From: Microbacterium aerolatum
GTDB taxonomy: Bacteria; Actinomycetota; Actinomycetes; Actinomycetales; Microbacteriaceae
Length of the DNA stretch: 64,000 nt
Direction: 5' to 3'
Assembly: GCF_007988825.1 (NCBI RefSeq)
Contig: NZ_BJUW01000012.1
Location: 1-64,000, forward strand
Shown: in pieces, positions 25,181 to 33,470 of the stretch
Numbering within the stretch: position 1 is the stretch's first letter
Layout: each line of letters starts with the position of its first letter
Position numbers and translations under genes: made by a program
Notes under the pieces: generated by a model
Seen by the model: only the letters and a program-made list of their open reading frames with translations
The model's database searches: none
What the model was told of the DNA's origin: nothing

Positions 25181-25728
25181 CAGGCATGCTGGCCCGCATG
25201 CGGACCTTCGGCGATCTCCTCGACCGTCTTCGCGTTGAACGCCGGCAGATCGTCGGGCGTGCGACTGGAGACGAGGCCATCATCGACCACGACCTCCTCG
25301 TCGACCCAGGTGGCTCCCGCGTTGCGCAGATCGGTCTGCAGGCTCGGATAGCTGGTGAGCTTCCGACCGCGCACCAGATCGGCCTCGGTGAGGATCCACG
25401 CGCCGTGGCAGATCACCGCGACCGGCTTGTGCGCCTCGAAGAACGCCTTCGCGAAGGCGACGGCATCCTGATCCATCCGGAGGTGATCCGCGTTGACGAC
25501 GCCGCCGGGGAGCACGAGCGCGTCGAACGCAGACGCGTCGGCGCTCGCCACCGGCTGATCGACCTTCTGCTCGTGACCGTTCTTTCCCGTCACCTTCTGG
25601 TCAGCCGGTGAGATCAACTGCGCGCTCGCGCCGGCATCCGTCACCGCGCCCCAGGGGCTGGTGAGCTCGCTGTCCTCGAATCCGTCGGTGAGCAGGAATG
25701 CCACCTTCTTGCCGTCGAGTTCTGCCAT
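25180..25728 (-). CDS. DJ-1/PfpI family protein
   Basis: 182-residue class I glutamine-amidotransferase-like protein of the PfpI/YhbO type, associated with protein or glyoxal repair under stress. Key pieces are the start AFLLTDGFEDSELTSP (Glu of the triad), LVLPGGVVNADHLR and the nucleophile elbow VICHGAW with the reactive Cys. ATG at 25728 follows AAAGGAG with 6 nt spacing; the longer frame upstream lacks a site. Confidence 0.93.
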   Translation of the reverse strand: MAELDGKKVAFLLTDGFEDSELTSPWGAVTDAGASAQLISPADQKVTGKNGHEQKVDQPVASADASAFDALVLPGGVVNADHLRMDQDAVAFAKAFFEAHKPVAVICHGAWILTEADLVRGRKLTSYPSLQTDLRNAGATWVDEEVVVDDGLVSSRTPDDLPAFNAKTVEEIAEGPHAGQHA

Positions 25729-25772
25729 GATGTTTCTCCTTTCGCGGGGATGGGTTCGGTGTCTGGGGAACG

Positions 25773-25943
25773 TCACTGACGACGCGGCGGCGGGTTCTGC
25801 GAATCCTTGGGATCGGGAACGGCCGGGGTTCCGGTCCGCACGCCCTCGGGCGTGATCGGCTCGAAGCTCTCTTCGTCGGTGCGGGTCTCCTCGACGGGAA
25901 CCTCGCTGGCCTGGTCTTCCTGTGGGTCCTTCGGGTCAGACAT
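25773..25943 (-). CDS. Small acidic, disordered protein
   Basis: 56 residues, rich in Asp, Glu and Pro (PKDPQEDQASEVPVEE at the start, PDPKDSQNPPPRRQ at the end), with no predicted fold and no family I can name. The start is supported by AAGGAGG 5 nt before ATG at 25943. It lies 44 bp upstream of the PfpI gene on the same strand. Confidence 0.7.
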   Translation of the reverse strand: MSDPKDPQEDQASEVPVEETRTDEESFEPITPEGVRTGTPAVPDPKDSQNPPPRRQ

Positions 25944-26025
25944 GTCGTCCTCCTTCGAATCGCGTCCACTCATCATGCGTCCATCAGCCTTCGGTGCCGC
26001 AGGGGGTTGACGGATGACAGCAAAA

Positions 26026-26053
26026 CGGGTGGGATGCCGAAGCATCCCACCCG
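26026..26053 (-). terminator. Intrinsic terminator of the HesB-like gene
   Basis: CGGGTGGGATGC (26026-26037) pairs with 26042-26053 over a 4-nt loop. On the minus strand it is followed by GTTTTG, 18 nt after the stop of the gene at 26071. Confidence 0.85.
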
Positions 26054-26070
26054 CTCTTTCGTCTGCTCGA

Positions 26071-26370
26071 TCAGGCCGGCTGCGGCAGGATCGTGAAGCT
26101 CACGGCCCCCTGATCGTCCACTCCGGCGTCGAGCACCTTGTCGGAGAGCGCCTCAGCGGCGGCATCCTCAAGGAAGACCCGGCTGCCGGGGCCCTCGACG
26201 ACGACATCGGCGGGTTCGGGGGAGGGCACGACGTGAACGGCGAAACGAGCCTCGCCGTTCGGTCCCTGTCCCTCCGCGGTCTGGATGCGAAGCCCCGCGT
26301 CTGCGCTGGCATCCTCTCGGCCGACGATCGTGGTGACGACGGCATCTGCATTCTCGGTCAGGGTGAGCAC
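26071..26370 (-). CDS. HesB/IscA-like protein without cysteines
   Basis: 99 residues with the A-type carrier outline: MLTLTENADAVVTTI at the start, GLRIQTAEG, VVEGPGSRVFLEDAAAEAL and DKVLDAGVDDQGAVSF. True A-type iron-sulfur carriers need three cysteines; this protein has none, so it should not carry a cluster that way. Similar proteins are annotated as HesB-like in Microbacterium. GTG at 26370 with GGAGAG 6 nt upstream. Confidence 0.8.
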   Translation of the reverse strand: MLTLTENADAVVTTIVGREDASADAGLRIQTAEGQGPNGEARFAVHVVPSPEPADVVVEGPGSRVFLEDAAAEALSDKVLDAGVDDQGAVSFTILPQPA

Positions 26371-26591
26371 AGCGCTCTCCTTCCGTTTGCGGACATGCTC
26401 CGGTCAGAACATGTCCGGGCCACGATTCCGCACTCTGGCGCTGTCTTCAACCCGAGCGCCGGATTGTGAGGAACCTCTCACGTCGGGCGCGGCCGGCTCG
26501 CGCACCGAGCGGCCCGATGTCAACCCCCTGTGCGTTCGATGCCGGCTGCTGATGAATGGACGCGCAAGCCGACGACAGACAGGAGACAAGC

Positions 26592-27047
26592 ATGGCCCAG
26601 ATCATCGAGACCATCGACGTCGAGGTGCCCGTCCGGGTGGCCTACAACCAGTGGACCCAGTTCGAGAGCTTCCCCGAGTTCCTCGACGAGGTCGTGTCCG
26701 TGACTCAGGTGAATGACACCACCACGCACTGGAAGGTCAACGTCGCCGGCGCCGATCGGGAGTTCGATGCCGTGATCACGGAACAGCACCCCGACGAGCG
26801 CGTCGCCTGGACGAGCACCGGCGGTGAGGCGGATCACGCCGGCGCCGTCACCTTCCACAAGCTCACAGACGCATCCACGCGCGTCACCGTCCAGATCGAC
26901 TGGGAGCCCGAGGGCTTCGTCGAGAAGGCCGGCGCGGTTGTGGGAGCGGGCTCGCACGCCGTGAAGAAGGATCTTCAGAACTTCAAGGAGTTCATCGAGA
27001 GCCGTGGAGCCGAGACCGGAGCCTGGCGAGGCGACGTCGAAGCCTGA
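26592..27047 (+). CDS. SRPBCC/polyketide-cyclase-like protein
   Basis: 151-residue START-like fold protein (SRPBCC): IIETIDVEVPVRVAYNQW, QFESFPEFLDEVVSVTQ, WTSTGG and VTVQIDWEPEG. Ligand unknown; related proteins are stress-linked in actinobacteria. ATG at 26592 has AGGAG 8 nt upstream, preferred over the in-frame codon at 26556. The 221-bp divergent gap to the HesB-like gene shows no clear operator. Confidence 0.88.
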   Translation: MAQIIETIDVEVPVRVAYNQWTQFESFPEFLDEVVSVTQVNDTTTHWKVNVAGADREFDAVITEQHPDERVAWTSTGGEADHAGAVTFHKLTDASTRVTVQIDWEPEGFVEKAGAVVGAGSHAVKKDLQNFKEFIESRGAETGAWRGDVEA

Positions 27048-27057
27048 GAATGTCCGA

Positions 27058-27095
27058 GCGGCCCGGTGAATCCCACATCCCCAGCACCGGGCCGC
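27058..27095. terminator. Hairpin between the SRPBCC and PlsC-GNAT genes
   Basis: 11-bp stem GCGGCCCGGTG (27058-27068) with 27085-27095, between convergent genes; no T-run. Confidence 0.6.
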
Positions 27096-27114
27096 TTCGG
27101 CGGCTGCGCGCCCG

Positions 27115-28149
27115 TCAGGGACGCAGCTGCTTGCGCAGGTAGACCTGCTCGGTGCCGTCATCCTGCGGAACGCGCTGAGCCTGCACGTAACCGCATGATT
27201 CGTAGAGCCGGATGTTGGCCTCGCTGAGGCTCCCGGTGAACAGCTCGGCCTGCGCGGCGGTGCTGCCGTCCTCGGCAGCCTGGAGAAGAGCTCGCCCGAT
27301 GCCCTCGCCCTGCATGTCGGGTGCGATCGCGATACGCCCGATCAGTAGGAGCTCGCCGTCCTGAACCGCGCGGAGCGCCCCGACGAGCCTCCCGTCCGTC
27401 ACTGCGACCCAGCCGTCGTTCTCGGTGATCTCCGCCTTCAGCTGGTCGAGAGTCTGCGTCAGCGGGGGCATGTCGACGCCGCCGTAGATGAGCGCCTCGG
27501 AGACGAAGGCCGCGCGCTGCACGGTCAGGATCTCGCCCGCATCTTCCGGGGCGACCCGCCTGATCGTGAACGAGAGCGGTGCCAGACCCTCCTCGCGCAG
27601 ACGCGGCTCGCTGCGACGCTCGGGCCGGAACCCGGACTTGTCGGAGTAGAACGCGCGGATCCGGTCCATGTCGGTGGAGACGTCTCCGGTGAGATCGAAA
27701 GTGGGGCCGAGGCCGGTCGTCATGGTCGTCCTGTCGACGAACCCGAGAGTGACGGGCATCCCGGCATCCCGCGCGATGCGATAGAAACCTGACTTCCAGT
27801 ACGCGTTGTTCCCGCGGGTGCCATCGGGCGTCACCACGAGGCCGAAGGTCTCGCCGGCGCGGACGCGGGCGACGACGTCGGACACGACGCGGCTCGGATC
27901 GGCGCGATCGACCGGGAGGCCGCCGAGTCTGCGCATGATGGGGCCGCGCCAGCCCGCGAACAGGCTCTTCTTGCCGAGCCAGTGGATATCCATGCCCAGC
28001 CGCCACGCGATCGCGAGCATGAGAGCGAAGTCCCAGTTCGATGTGTGCGGCGCGCCGATCAAGACAGTCGGGCGGGAGGGGGCGGGTTCGCCGACCAGCT
28101 TCCAACGGCTGAGGGCCCAGAAGGCACGGGCTATGAGTCGTCGCAGCAT
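27115..28149 (-). CDS. Acyltransferase (PlsC-like) fused to a GNAT acetyltransferase
   Basis: 344 residues in two domains. Residues about 1-190 are a glycerolipid acyltransferase: GAPHTSNWDF holds the H-x4-D catalytic pair, and PDGTRG matches the acyl-acceptor EGTR motif. Residues about 195-344 are GNAT: the acetyl-CoA loop is IAIAPDMQGEGIGRALLQAAE (read in part), followed by LYESCGYV. Both halves look complete and the frame is continuous with no stop, so this is a real fusion rather than a misread. Substrates are unknown; the GNAT half could acylate an amine or a protein. Confidence 0.85.
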   Translation of the reverse strand: MLRRLIARAFWALSRWKLVGEPAPSRPTVLIGAPHTSNWDFALMLAIAWRLGMDIHWLGKKSLFAGWRGPIMRRLGGLPVDRADPSRVVSDVVARVRAGETFGLVVTPDGTRGNNAYWKSGFYRIARDAGMPVTLGFVDRTTMTTGLGPTFDLTGDVSTDMDRIRAFYSDKSGFRPERRSEPRLREEGLAPLSFTIRRVAPEDAGEILTVQRAAFVSEALIYGGVDMPPLTQTLDQLKAEITENDGWVAVTDGRLVGALRAVQDGELLLIGRIAIAPDMQGEGIGRALLQAAEDGSTAAQAELFTGSLSEANIRLYESCGYVQAQRVPQDDGTEQVYLRKQLRP

Positions 28150-28199
28150 GTCTCAACCGTAGGTGAGGAGGTATGCGCGGTCCGGCATGGGCGCGAGCA

Positions 28200-28700
28200 T
28201 CATGAGCGCAGCGTCGAACGTGCCACCAGCGGCAGCACGAGCCACAGTCCGAGGACCACGAGCGTCCCGACTGCGAGGACGACGATCGCGAAGGTGCGAT
28301 CCAGCGTGAAATCGACGATCAGAGCCGTGACGCCGACGCTGAGCGCGCCGACGACCACCAGGTCGGCCTTGACCATCATCGAGCCCATCCGCACGAGGTC
28401 GGGTTTGCGGCGCTGTCCGAACAGCGAACGATGCATGCCGACGGGAGCCAGCGCGAGGATCGTCGCCAGCGCTGCGAGCCCGACGAGGACGAGGTAGAGC
28501 CCGACCTGCAGCGGGTCGAGCTCGGTGAATCGCGGCTGGAACGCGACGGCGAGCAGGAACCCGGAGAGCACCTGCGTGCCCGTCTGCATGACCCGCAGCT
28601 CCTGCATGAGCTCGTCCCAGTTGCGGTCGGCGCGCTCATTGGGCGTCTCGTCACGGCCGTCCTCGCGGAGGACGTCAGCGGAGGGGTCATCTCGTTGCAT
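28200..28700 (-). CDS. DUF6328 family membrane protein
   Basis: 166 residues: a polar N-terminus, then NWDELMQELRVMQTGTQVLSGFLLAVAFQPRF (read in pieces), which I associate with DUF6328, and four membrane helices (about 46-62, 68-88, 110-128, 137-158). Role unknown. It sits 50 bp upstream of the PlsC-GNAT gene on the same strand. Confidence 0.8.
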   Translation of the reverse strand: MQRDDPSADVLREDGRDETPNERADRNWDELMQELRVMQTGTQVLSGFLLAVAFQPRFTELDPLQVGLYLVLVGLAALATILALAPVGMHRSLFGQRRKPDLVRMGSMMVKADLVVVGALSVGVTALIVDFTLDRTFAIVVLAVGTLVVLGLWLVLPLVARSTLRS

Positions 28701-28786
28701 GCGTCGAGTCTTCAGTCACGTCGACAGCCTGTCCAGCCCCTTGACGGCGCGGGATGCCGTGCCGAGCCGACTCCTGGATGTCGGCG

Positions 28787-28792
28787 TAGCAT
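28787..28792 (+). promoter_or_regulatory. -10 box TAGCAT for the cysteine-rich microprotein gene
   Basis: TAGCAT ends exactly 6 nt before the ATG at 28799, the spacing seen at the other leaderless starts here. Confidence 0.55.
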
Positions 28793-28798
28793 AGTGGC

Positions 28799-28945
28799 AT
28801 GACTTCTTCGAAGACTCAGGATGCCGTGCAGGCCGAAGCCACGCAGGAAGCGCAGCTGTCGGCACCCGCAGGCCTCAACCTGCTGGGCGATGAGAGCGCG
28901 GGTGGCTGCTGCGGCGGCGGATCCTGCGCGATGCCCGGCGCCTGA
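28799..28945 (+). CDS. 48-residue cysteine-rich microprotein
   Basis: A short gene of 49 codons. The first 33 residues are polar and alanine-rich, then GLNLLGDESAGG is followed by the C-terminal cluster CCGGGSCAMPGA with three cysteines. Codon choice is GC-rich at third positions and the start has a TAGCAT box at leaderless spacing, so it looks real. The double glycine just before the cysteines recalls leader-peptide cleavage sites, and an MFS exporter and an ABC exporter follow. No maturation enzyme is adjacent; a metal-binding role is equally possible. Confidence 0.65.
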   Translation: MTSSKTQDAVQAEATQEAQLSAPAGLNLLGDESAGGCCGGGSCAMPGA

Positions 28946-28960
28946 GCGACACCGGGCATC
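28930..28960. terminator. Hairpin at the end of the microprotein gene
   Basis: GATGCCCGG (28930-28938) pairs with CCGGGCATC (28952-28960), spanning the stop codon, between convergent genes. Confidence 0.6.
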
Positions 28961-28971
28961 CGCCTCGGAGG

Positions 28972-30447
28972 TCAGTGGCCTCCGACGAACTCCGCGTCCA
29001 CGTCATCCGCCGGCTTGCGCACGAAGGCGCTCAGCGCCACGGCGCCCAGCGAGATGATCGCGGCGATCAGGAAGGCCATCCGTGCGCCCGGAGCGCCGGC
29101 TGCAGCCGTCTCGAGTCCCTCGTGCTCACCGGCGTGCAGGATCGACGAGTACACCACCGTCAGCAGAGCGACACCGGCGGCGCCGCCCACCTGCTGGATC
29201 GTGTTCAGCGCGGCGGAACCGTGCGAGTACAGGTGACGACGCAGTGATCCGAGCGACGCCGAGAACAGCGGCGTGAAGGACATGGCCAGCCCCACCGACA
29301 TGATCGCCTGGGCGATGACCAGCAGCCACCATACGGTGTGCTCGCCGACCGTCGAGTAGAAGAACAGCGCGGCCGAGACCATGATCGTGCCGGGGATGAG
29401 CAGCGTGCGCGTGCCGCGGGCGTCGTAGATGCGGCCCATCACTGGACCGAGCAGACCCATCAGCACGGAGCCGGGCAGCAGGACGAGTCCTGACTGGAGG
29501 GCGTCGAGACCCGCGACGTTCTGCAGGTACTGCGGCAGCAGGACGAGCGTGCCGAACATCGACAGAGCGAGGATCGCCATCACGATCACCGCGATCGTGT
29601 AGTTGCGACTGCGGAAGACGCGCAGGTCGAGCAGTGCGTCGTCCACGCGCTGCAGCACGATCTGCCGCCAGACGAACAGGGCGAGAGAGATGCCGCCGAT
29701 CACGAGTGACGCCACACCGACCGTCGCTCCGCCCGATTCGCCCTCGCCGCCGAACTGGCTGAGGCCGTAGACGACGCCGCCGAAGCCGAATGCGGACAGC
29801 ACGATGGAGAGCACGTCGATCGGAGCGCTGGTCGTCTCGCCGAGGTTCGTCATCCACTTGGCGCCCATGGCGAGGGCGATGATCGCGATCGGGAGGACGA
29901 TCGCGAACAGCACGCGCCAGCTCGCGACGTTGAGCACGGCGCCCGCGAGCGTCGGACCGATGGCGGGCGCGAGCGAGATGACGAGGCCCACGCGGCCCAT
30001 CATGCGGCCGCGCGACTGCGGCGGGACGACGTTCATCATCGTCGTCATCAGCAGCGGCATCATGATGCCGGTGCCGCCAGCCTGGATCACGCGACCCACC
30101 AGCAGCACGGCGAACCCCGGCGCCAGCAGGCACACCAGGGTGCCGAGCGTGAACGCGCTCATCGCGGCGATGAAGATCTGGCGCGTGGTGAAGCGCTGCA
30201 GCAGGTAGCCGGTCGTCGGGATGACGATCGCCATCGTCAGCATGAACGCGCTCGTGAGCCACTGGCCGAGCTCGGGCGGGATGCCGAGGTCGGTGTTCAG
30301 GTGCGGGATCGCGATTCCCATCGTGGTCTCGTTGAGGATCGCGACGAAGGCCGCCACCAGCAGCAGCCAGATGACGCGCATGTCCGAGGGCGCGATGAGC
30401 GGTGCGGCCTTGACGGTGGGCACCGACCCGGTTGATGTGGTGGCCAA
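28972..30447 (-). CDS. DHA2-type MFS multidrug transporter
   Basis: 491-residue proton-driven exporter of the EmrB/QacA (14-helix) type. Helix 1 carries the NETTMGIAIPHLNTDLG segment equivalent to the DHA motif, motif C reads APAIGPTLAG, and the PHLN...QW segment before helix 2 fits the family. A TTG start at 30447 is preferred: GAGGAG lies 5 nt upstream and no ATG or GTG fits better. The substrate cannot be predicted. Divergent from an ABC exporter gene. Confidence 0.9.
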   Translation of the reverse strand: MATTSTGSVPTVKAAPLIAPSDMRVIWLLLVAAFVAILNETTMGIAIPHLNTDLGIPPELGQWLTSAFMLTMAIVIPTTGYLLQRFTTRQIFIAAMSAFTLGTLVCLLAPGFAVLLVGRVIQAGGTGIMMPLLMTTMMNVVPPQSRGRMMGRVGLVISLAPAIGPTLAGAVLNVASWRVLFAIVLPIAIIALAMGAKWMTNLGETTSAPIDVLSIVLSAFGFGGVVYGLSQFGGEGESGGATVGVASLVIGGISLALFVWRQIVLQRVDDALLDLRVFRSRNYTIAVIVMAILALSMFGTLVLLPQYLQNVAGLDALQSGLVLLPGSVLMGLLGPVMGRIYDARGTRTLLIPGTIMVSAALFFYSTVGEHTVWWLLVIAQAIMSVGLAMSFTPLFSASLGSLRRHLYSHGSAALNTIQQVGGAAGVALLTVVYSSILHAGEHEGLETAAAGAPGARMAFLIAAIISLGAVALSAFVRKPADDVDAEFVGGH

Positions 30448-30584
30448 AGCGTCTCCTCAGTGCGTGGGTGTGGCGGAAGGCCGAAGACGGAACCGACAGA
30501 CCCGGCATCCGCTCGTGCGCGACGTTCCAGAATAACCCTGCCCGGCTGCGGCACATTCCCGCCGGGGCGAGATTTCTCGCGGAT

Positions 30585-30590
30585 TAGGCT
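30585..30590 (+). promoter_or_regulatory. -10 box TAGGCT for the ABC exporter gene
   Basis: TAGGCT ends exactly 6 nt before the ATG at 30597; no ribosome binding site precedes that ATG. Confidence 0.6.
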
Positions 30591-30596
30591 GAGCGC

Positions 30597-32660
30597 ATGA
30601 GCATGGGTGGAATGGGCGGACGCGGCGGGGGCGGTGGCGGGTTCCGCGGCGTCGACGAAGCGGCGCAGAAGAAGCTGAACGCGCAGGCTCCGAGGATCGC
30701 AGGTCTCGGCAAGCGCGTCGTCGGGCTGTTCCGCCCCTATCTCGGCCGCATCATCCTCACCGGTATCCTCGTCATTGTCGGCGCCGCGATCGCCGTCATC
30801 CCGCCGCTGATCGTGCAGCGCATCTTCGACGACGCGCTGTTCCCCACGGATGGCGGCAGCCCCGAGATCGGGCTTCTCATCCGTCTGGTACTCGCCATGA
30901 TCGGGCTGTTCCTCTTCTCAGCGGTGCTCGGGGTCGCTCAGACCTGGCTGACCTCGACCGTCGGCAACAGCGTCACCGGCGACTTGCGGGTCCGGCTGTT
31001 CGAGCACCTGCAGGCCATGGAGCTCGGGTTCTTCACCCGCACCAAGACCGGGGTGATCCAGTCGCGCCTGCAGAACGACGTCGGCGGCGTCTCCGGCGTG
31101 CTGACCAACACGGTCACCAGCATCCTCGGCAACGTCGTCACCGTGATCGCGTCCCTTGTCGCGATGATCATCATCGACTGGCGCCTCACCCTGATCGCCG
31201 TCGTGCTGATGCCGTTCCTCGTCATCGTCCAGCGCAAGGTCGGACAGGTGCGTGCACGGATCGCGGGGGAGACGCAGGAGTCGCTGTCTGAGCTGACCGC
31301 CATCACGCAGGAGACCCTGAGCGTGTCGGGCATGCTGCTGTCGAAGGCGTTCAACCGGCAGCGCACCGAGTCCGAGCGCTACCAGGCCGAGAACCGCAAC
31401 CAGGTCGCGCTGCAGGTGCGCCGGGCCATGAGCGGTCAGGGATTCTTCGCGGTGGTGCAGGTGCTGATGGCATCCGTCCCCGCCGTGATCTACCTCGTCG
31501 CGGGCTATCTCATCGCCGGCGGCGAGGGCGCGATCACGGCGGGAACCGTCGTCGCGTTCACCACCGTGCAGGCGCGGCTGCTGCAGCCGCTGATGGGCCT
31601 GATGCGCGTCTCGCTAGATCTGCAGACGTCGTCCGCGCTGTTCGCGCGCATCTTCGAGTACCTCGACCTGGTGCCGGAGATCGAGGATGCGCCGGACGCC
31701 ATCCCTGTCTCGCGTGCACCGGGCCCGCGCGGACGCGTCGAGTTCCGGGACGTCGTCTTCCGATACCCGGATGCAGCGCCCGGCACACGCCCGACGCTGC
31801 AGGGCGTCTCGTTCACGGCCGACCCCGGCCAGCACGTCGCGTTCGTCGGGCCGTCCGGTGCGGGCAAGACGACCGTGCTGTACCTGGCGCCGCGGCTGTA
31901 CGAGGCGCACGGCGGCAGCGTGATGTTCGCCGGCGCGGATGTCCGCACGCTGACCCAGGAGTCGATCATCGACGACGTCGGCATCGTGTCGCAGGAGACG
32001 TATCTGTTCCACGCGACGATCCGCGAGAACCTGCTCTACGCCAAGCCGGAGGCATCCGAGGAGGAACTGATCGCGGCGTGCCAGGCGGCGAACATCCACC
32101 ACATCATCGCCGGCTTCGAGCGTGGCTACGACACCGTCGTGGGCGAGCGGGGCTACCGTCTCTCCGGCGGCGAGAAGCAGCGCATCGCCATCGCGCGCGT
32201 ACTGCTGAAGGACCCGCCGGTTCTGCTGCTCGACGAGGCGACCAGCGCGCTCGACACGGTGTCGGAGCGCGTCGTGCAGGAGGCCCTCGACGAAGCGGCG
32301 AAGGGCCGCACCGTCCTGTCGATCGCGCACCGGCTGTCGACCGTGATGGGCGCCGATGTGATCCATGTTCTCGAGGCCGGACACATTGTCGAATCGGGCA
32401 CGCACAGCGAACTGCTGGCGCGAGGAGGGCTCTACGCCGAACTCGCCGCACAGCAGGTCGCGGCATCCCAGATCCTCGACACCGAGACGGAGCTCGAGCA
32501 GGCGATCGGAGGCGGCAAGCCGGCCGCGTTCGCCGACCGTCGTGCCGATCGTGCGCCCGAGGGATCCGTCGCGGAGGATGCCGTGAACACCCTCACCGCG
32601 CCGGTGCCGCTGCTCGACGGGCCGTCCGCCGACCAGCGGGTGTATCCGGCGGACGGGTGA
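30597..32660 (+). CDS. ABC exporter, fused membrane and ATPase domains
   Basis: 687-residue half-transporter of the MsbA/LmrA type. A glycine-rich N-terminus (GGMGGRGGGGGG) precedes six membrane helices (about 45-345). The ATPase domain follows: Walker A GPSGAGKTT (about 417-425), signature LSGGEKQR (about 521), Walker B VLLLDEATSALD and H-loop IAHRLST. The C-terminal 70 residues are an extra tail. It would work as a dimer, exporting lipid, drug or peptide. Divergent from the MFS exporter. Confidence 0.94.
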   Translation: MSMGGMGGRGGGGGGFRGVDEAAQKKLNAQAPRIAGLGKRVVGLFRPYLGRIILTGILVIVGAAIAVIPPLIVQRIFDDALFPTDGGSPEIGLLIRLVLAMIGLFLFSAVLGVAQTWLTSTVGNSVTGDLRVRLFEHLQAMELGFFTRTKTGVIQSRLQNDVGGVSGVLTNTVTSILGNVVTVIASLVAMIIIDWRLTLIAVVLMPFLVIVQRKVGQVRARIAGETQESLSELTAITQETLSVSGMLLSKAFNRQRTESERYQAENRNQVALQVRRAMSGQGFFAVVQVLMASVPAVIYLVAGYLIAGGEGAITAGTVVAFTTVQARLLQPLMGLMRVSLDLQTSSALFARIFEYLDLVPEIEDAPDAIPVSRAPGPRGRVEFRDVVFRYPDAAPGTRPTLQGVSFTADPGQHVAFVGPSGAGKTTVLYLAPRLYEAHGGSVMFAGADVRTLTQESIIDDVGIVSQETYLFHATIRENLLYAKPEASEEELIAACQAANIHHIIAGFERGYDTVVGERGYRLSGGEKQRIAIARVLLKDPPVLLLDEATSALDTVSERVVQEALDEAAKGRTVLSIAHRLSTVMGADVIHVLEAGHIVESGTHSELLARGGLYAELAAQQVAASQILDTETELEQAIGGGKPAAFADRRADRAPEGSVAEDAVNTLTAPVPLLDGPSADQRVYPADG

Positions 32661-32671
32661 TCCGAACCGCG

Positions 32672-33445
32672 TCAGTGCGCGGACATGCCGCCGTCGACGA
32701 ACAGCGAGTGGCCGGTGATGTACGCCGAGCCTGCACCGGCGAGGAAGACGGATGCGGCGGCGAAGTCCTCCGGGAGGCCGTTGCGGCCGATCATGGTGCG
32801 TTCGGCGAGCTCTGCCACCTTGACCGGGTCTTCCTGCAACCGCGCGTTCAGGGGAGTGAGCACGAACCCTGGTACGAGCGTGTTGCTGGTCACGCCATGG
32901 TGACCCCACGCCTCGGCTTCTGATCGCATGAGCGATTCGACGGCGCCCTTCGACGCTCCGTAGATGCCGCTGCCGACGAAGGCACGGTGCGCCTGCTGCG
33001 AGCTGATGTGGATGAGGCGGCCGTAACCCCGCTCGGCCATGCCGACGCCGTACCGCTGCCCGAGCAGGAACGGTGCGAGGGCATTCACGGTCATCGTGGC
33101 ATCCCAGTCGTCCTCGGTGATCTCCGCGTAGGGCGGGCGGATGTTGATGCCGGCGGAGTTGACCAGGATGTCCGGTTCGCCGAACGGGGCGACGGCGTCC
33201 TCCGCCAGCGCACGGATGCCGTCGCGGGCGCTGAGGTCGCCGACGACGCCGGCGGCACGGCATCCTTCCTCGGTGAGCGATGCGACCGTCTCGTCGATGC
33301 GGTCTCGGCCGCGGGCGACGATGACGACGGATGCGCCGGCACGCGCGAGCGCGCTCGCGATTCCGCGGCCGATGCCCGAGCTGCCGCCGGTGACGATGGC
33401 CGTGCGGCCGTCGAGCGAGAAGAGGGATTCGAGATAGGAGGTCAC
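32672..33445 (-). CDS. Short-chain dehydrogenase/reductase
   Basis: 257-residue classical SDR. Cofactor motif TGGSSGIGRG (about 19-28), the NSAG structural motif, catalytic Ser in ISSQQAH and Y-x3-K in YGASK. Arg in VIVARGRDR after beta-2 suggests NADPH preference. The C-terminus ends TGHSLFVDGGMSAH, close to gluconate 5-dehydrogenase-like members, but the substrate is not certain. GTG start at 33445. Confidence 0.92.
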   Translation of the reverse strand: MTSYLESLFSLDGRTAIVTGGSSGIGRGIASALARAGASVVIVARGRDRIDETVASLTEEGCRAAGVVGDLSARDGIRALAEDAVAPFGEPDILVNSAGINIRPPYAEITEDDWDATMTVNALAPFLLGQRYGVGMAERGYGRLIHISSQQAHRAFVGSGIYGASKGAVESLMRSEAEAWGHHGVTSNTLVPGFVLTPLNARLQEDPVKVAELAERTMIGRNGLPEDFAAASVFLAGAGSAYITGHSLFVDGGMSAH

Positions 33446-33470
33446 AGGGTCTCTTTCGAGGCCGCGGGCA

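Noticed and set aside
28799..30447. A full peptide natural-product cluster around the microprotein
   Set aside because: No modification or protease gene lies beside it; only exporters, which are common neighbours by chance.
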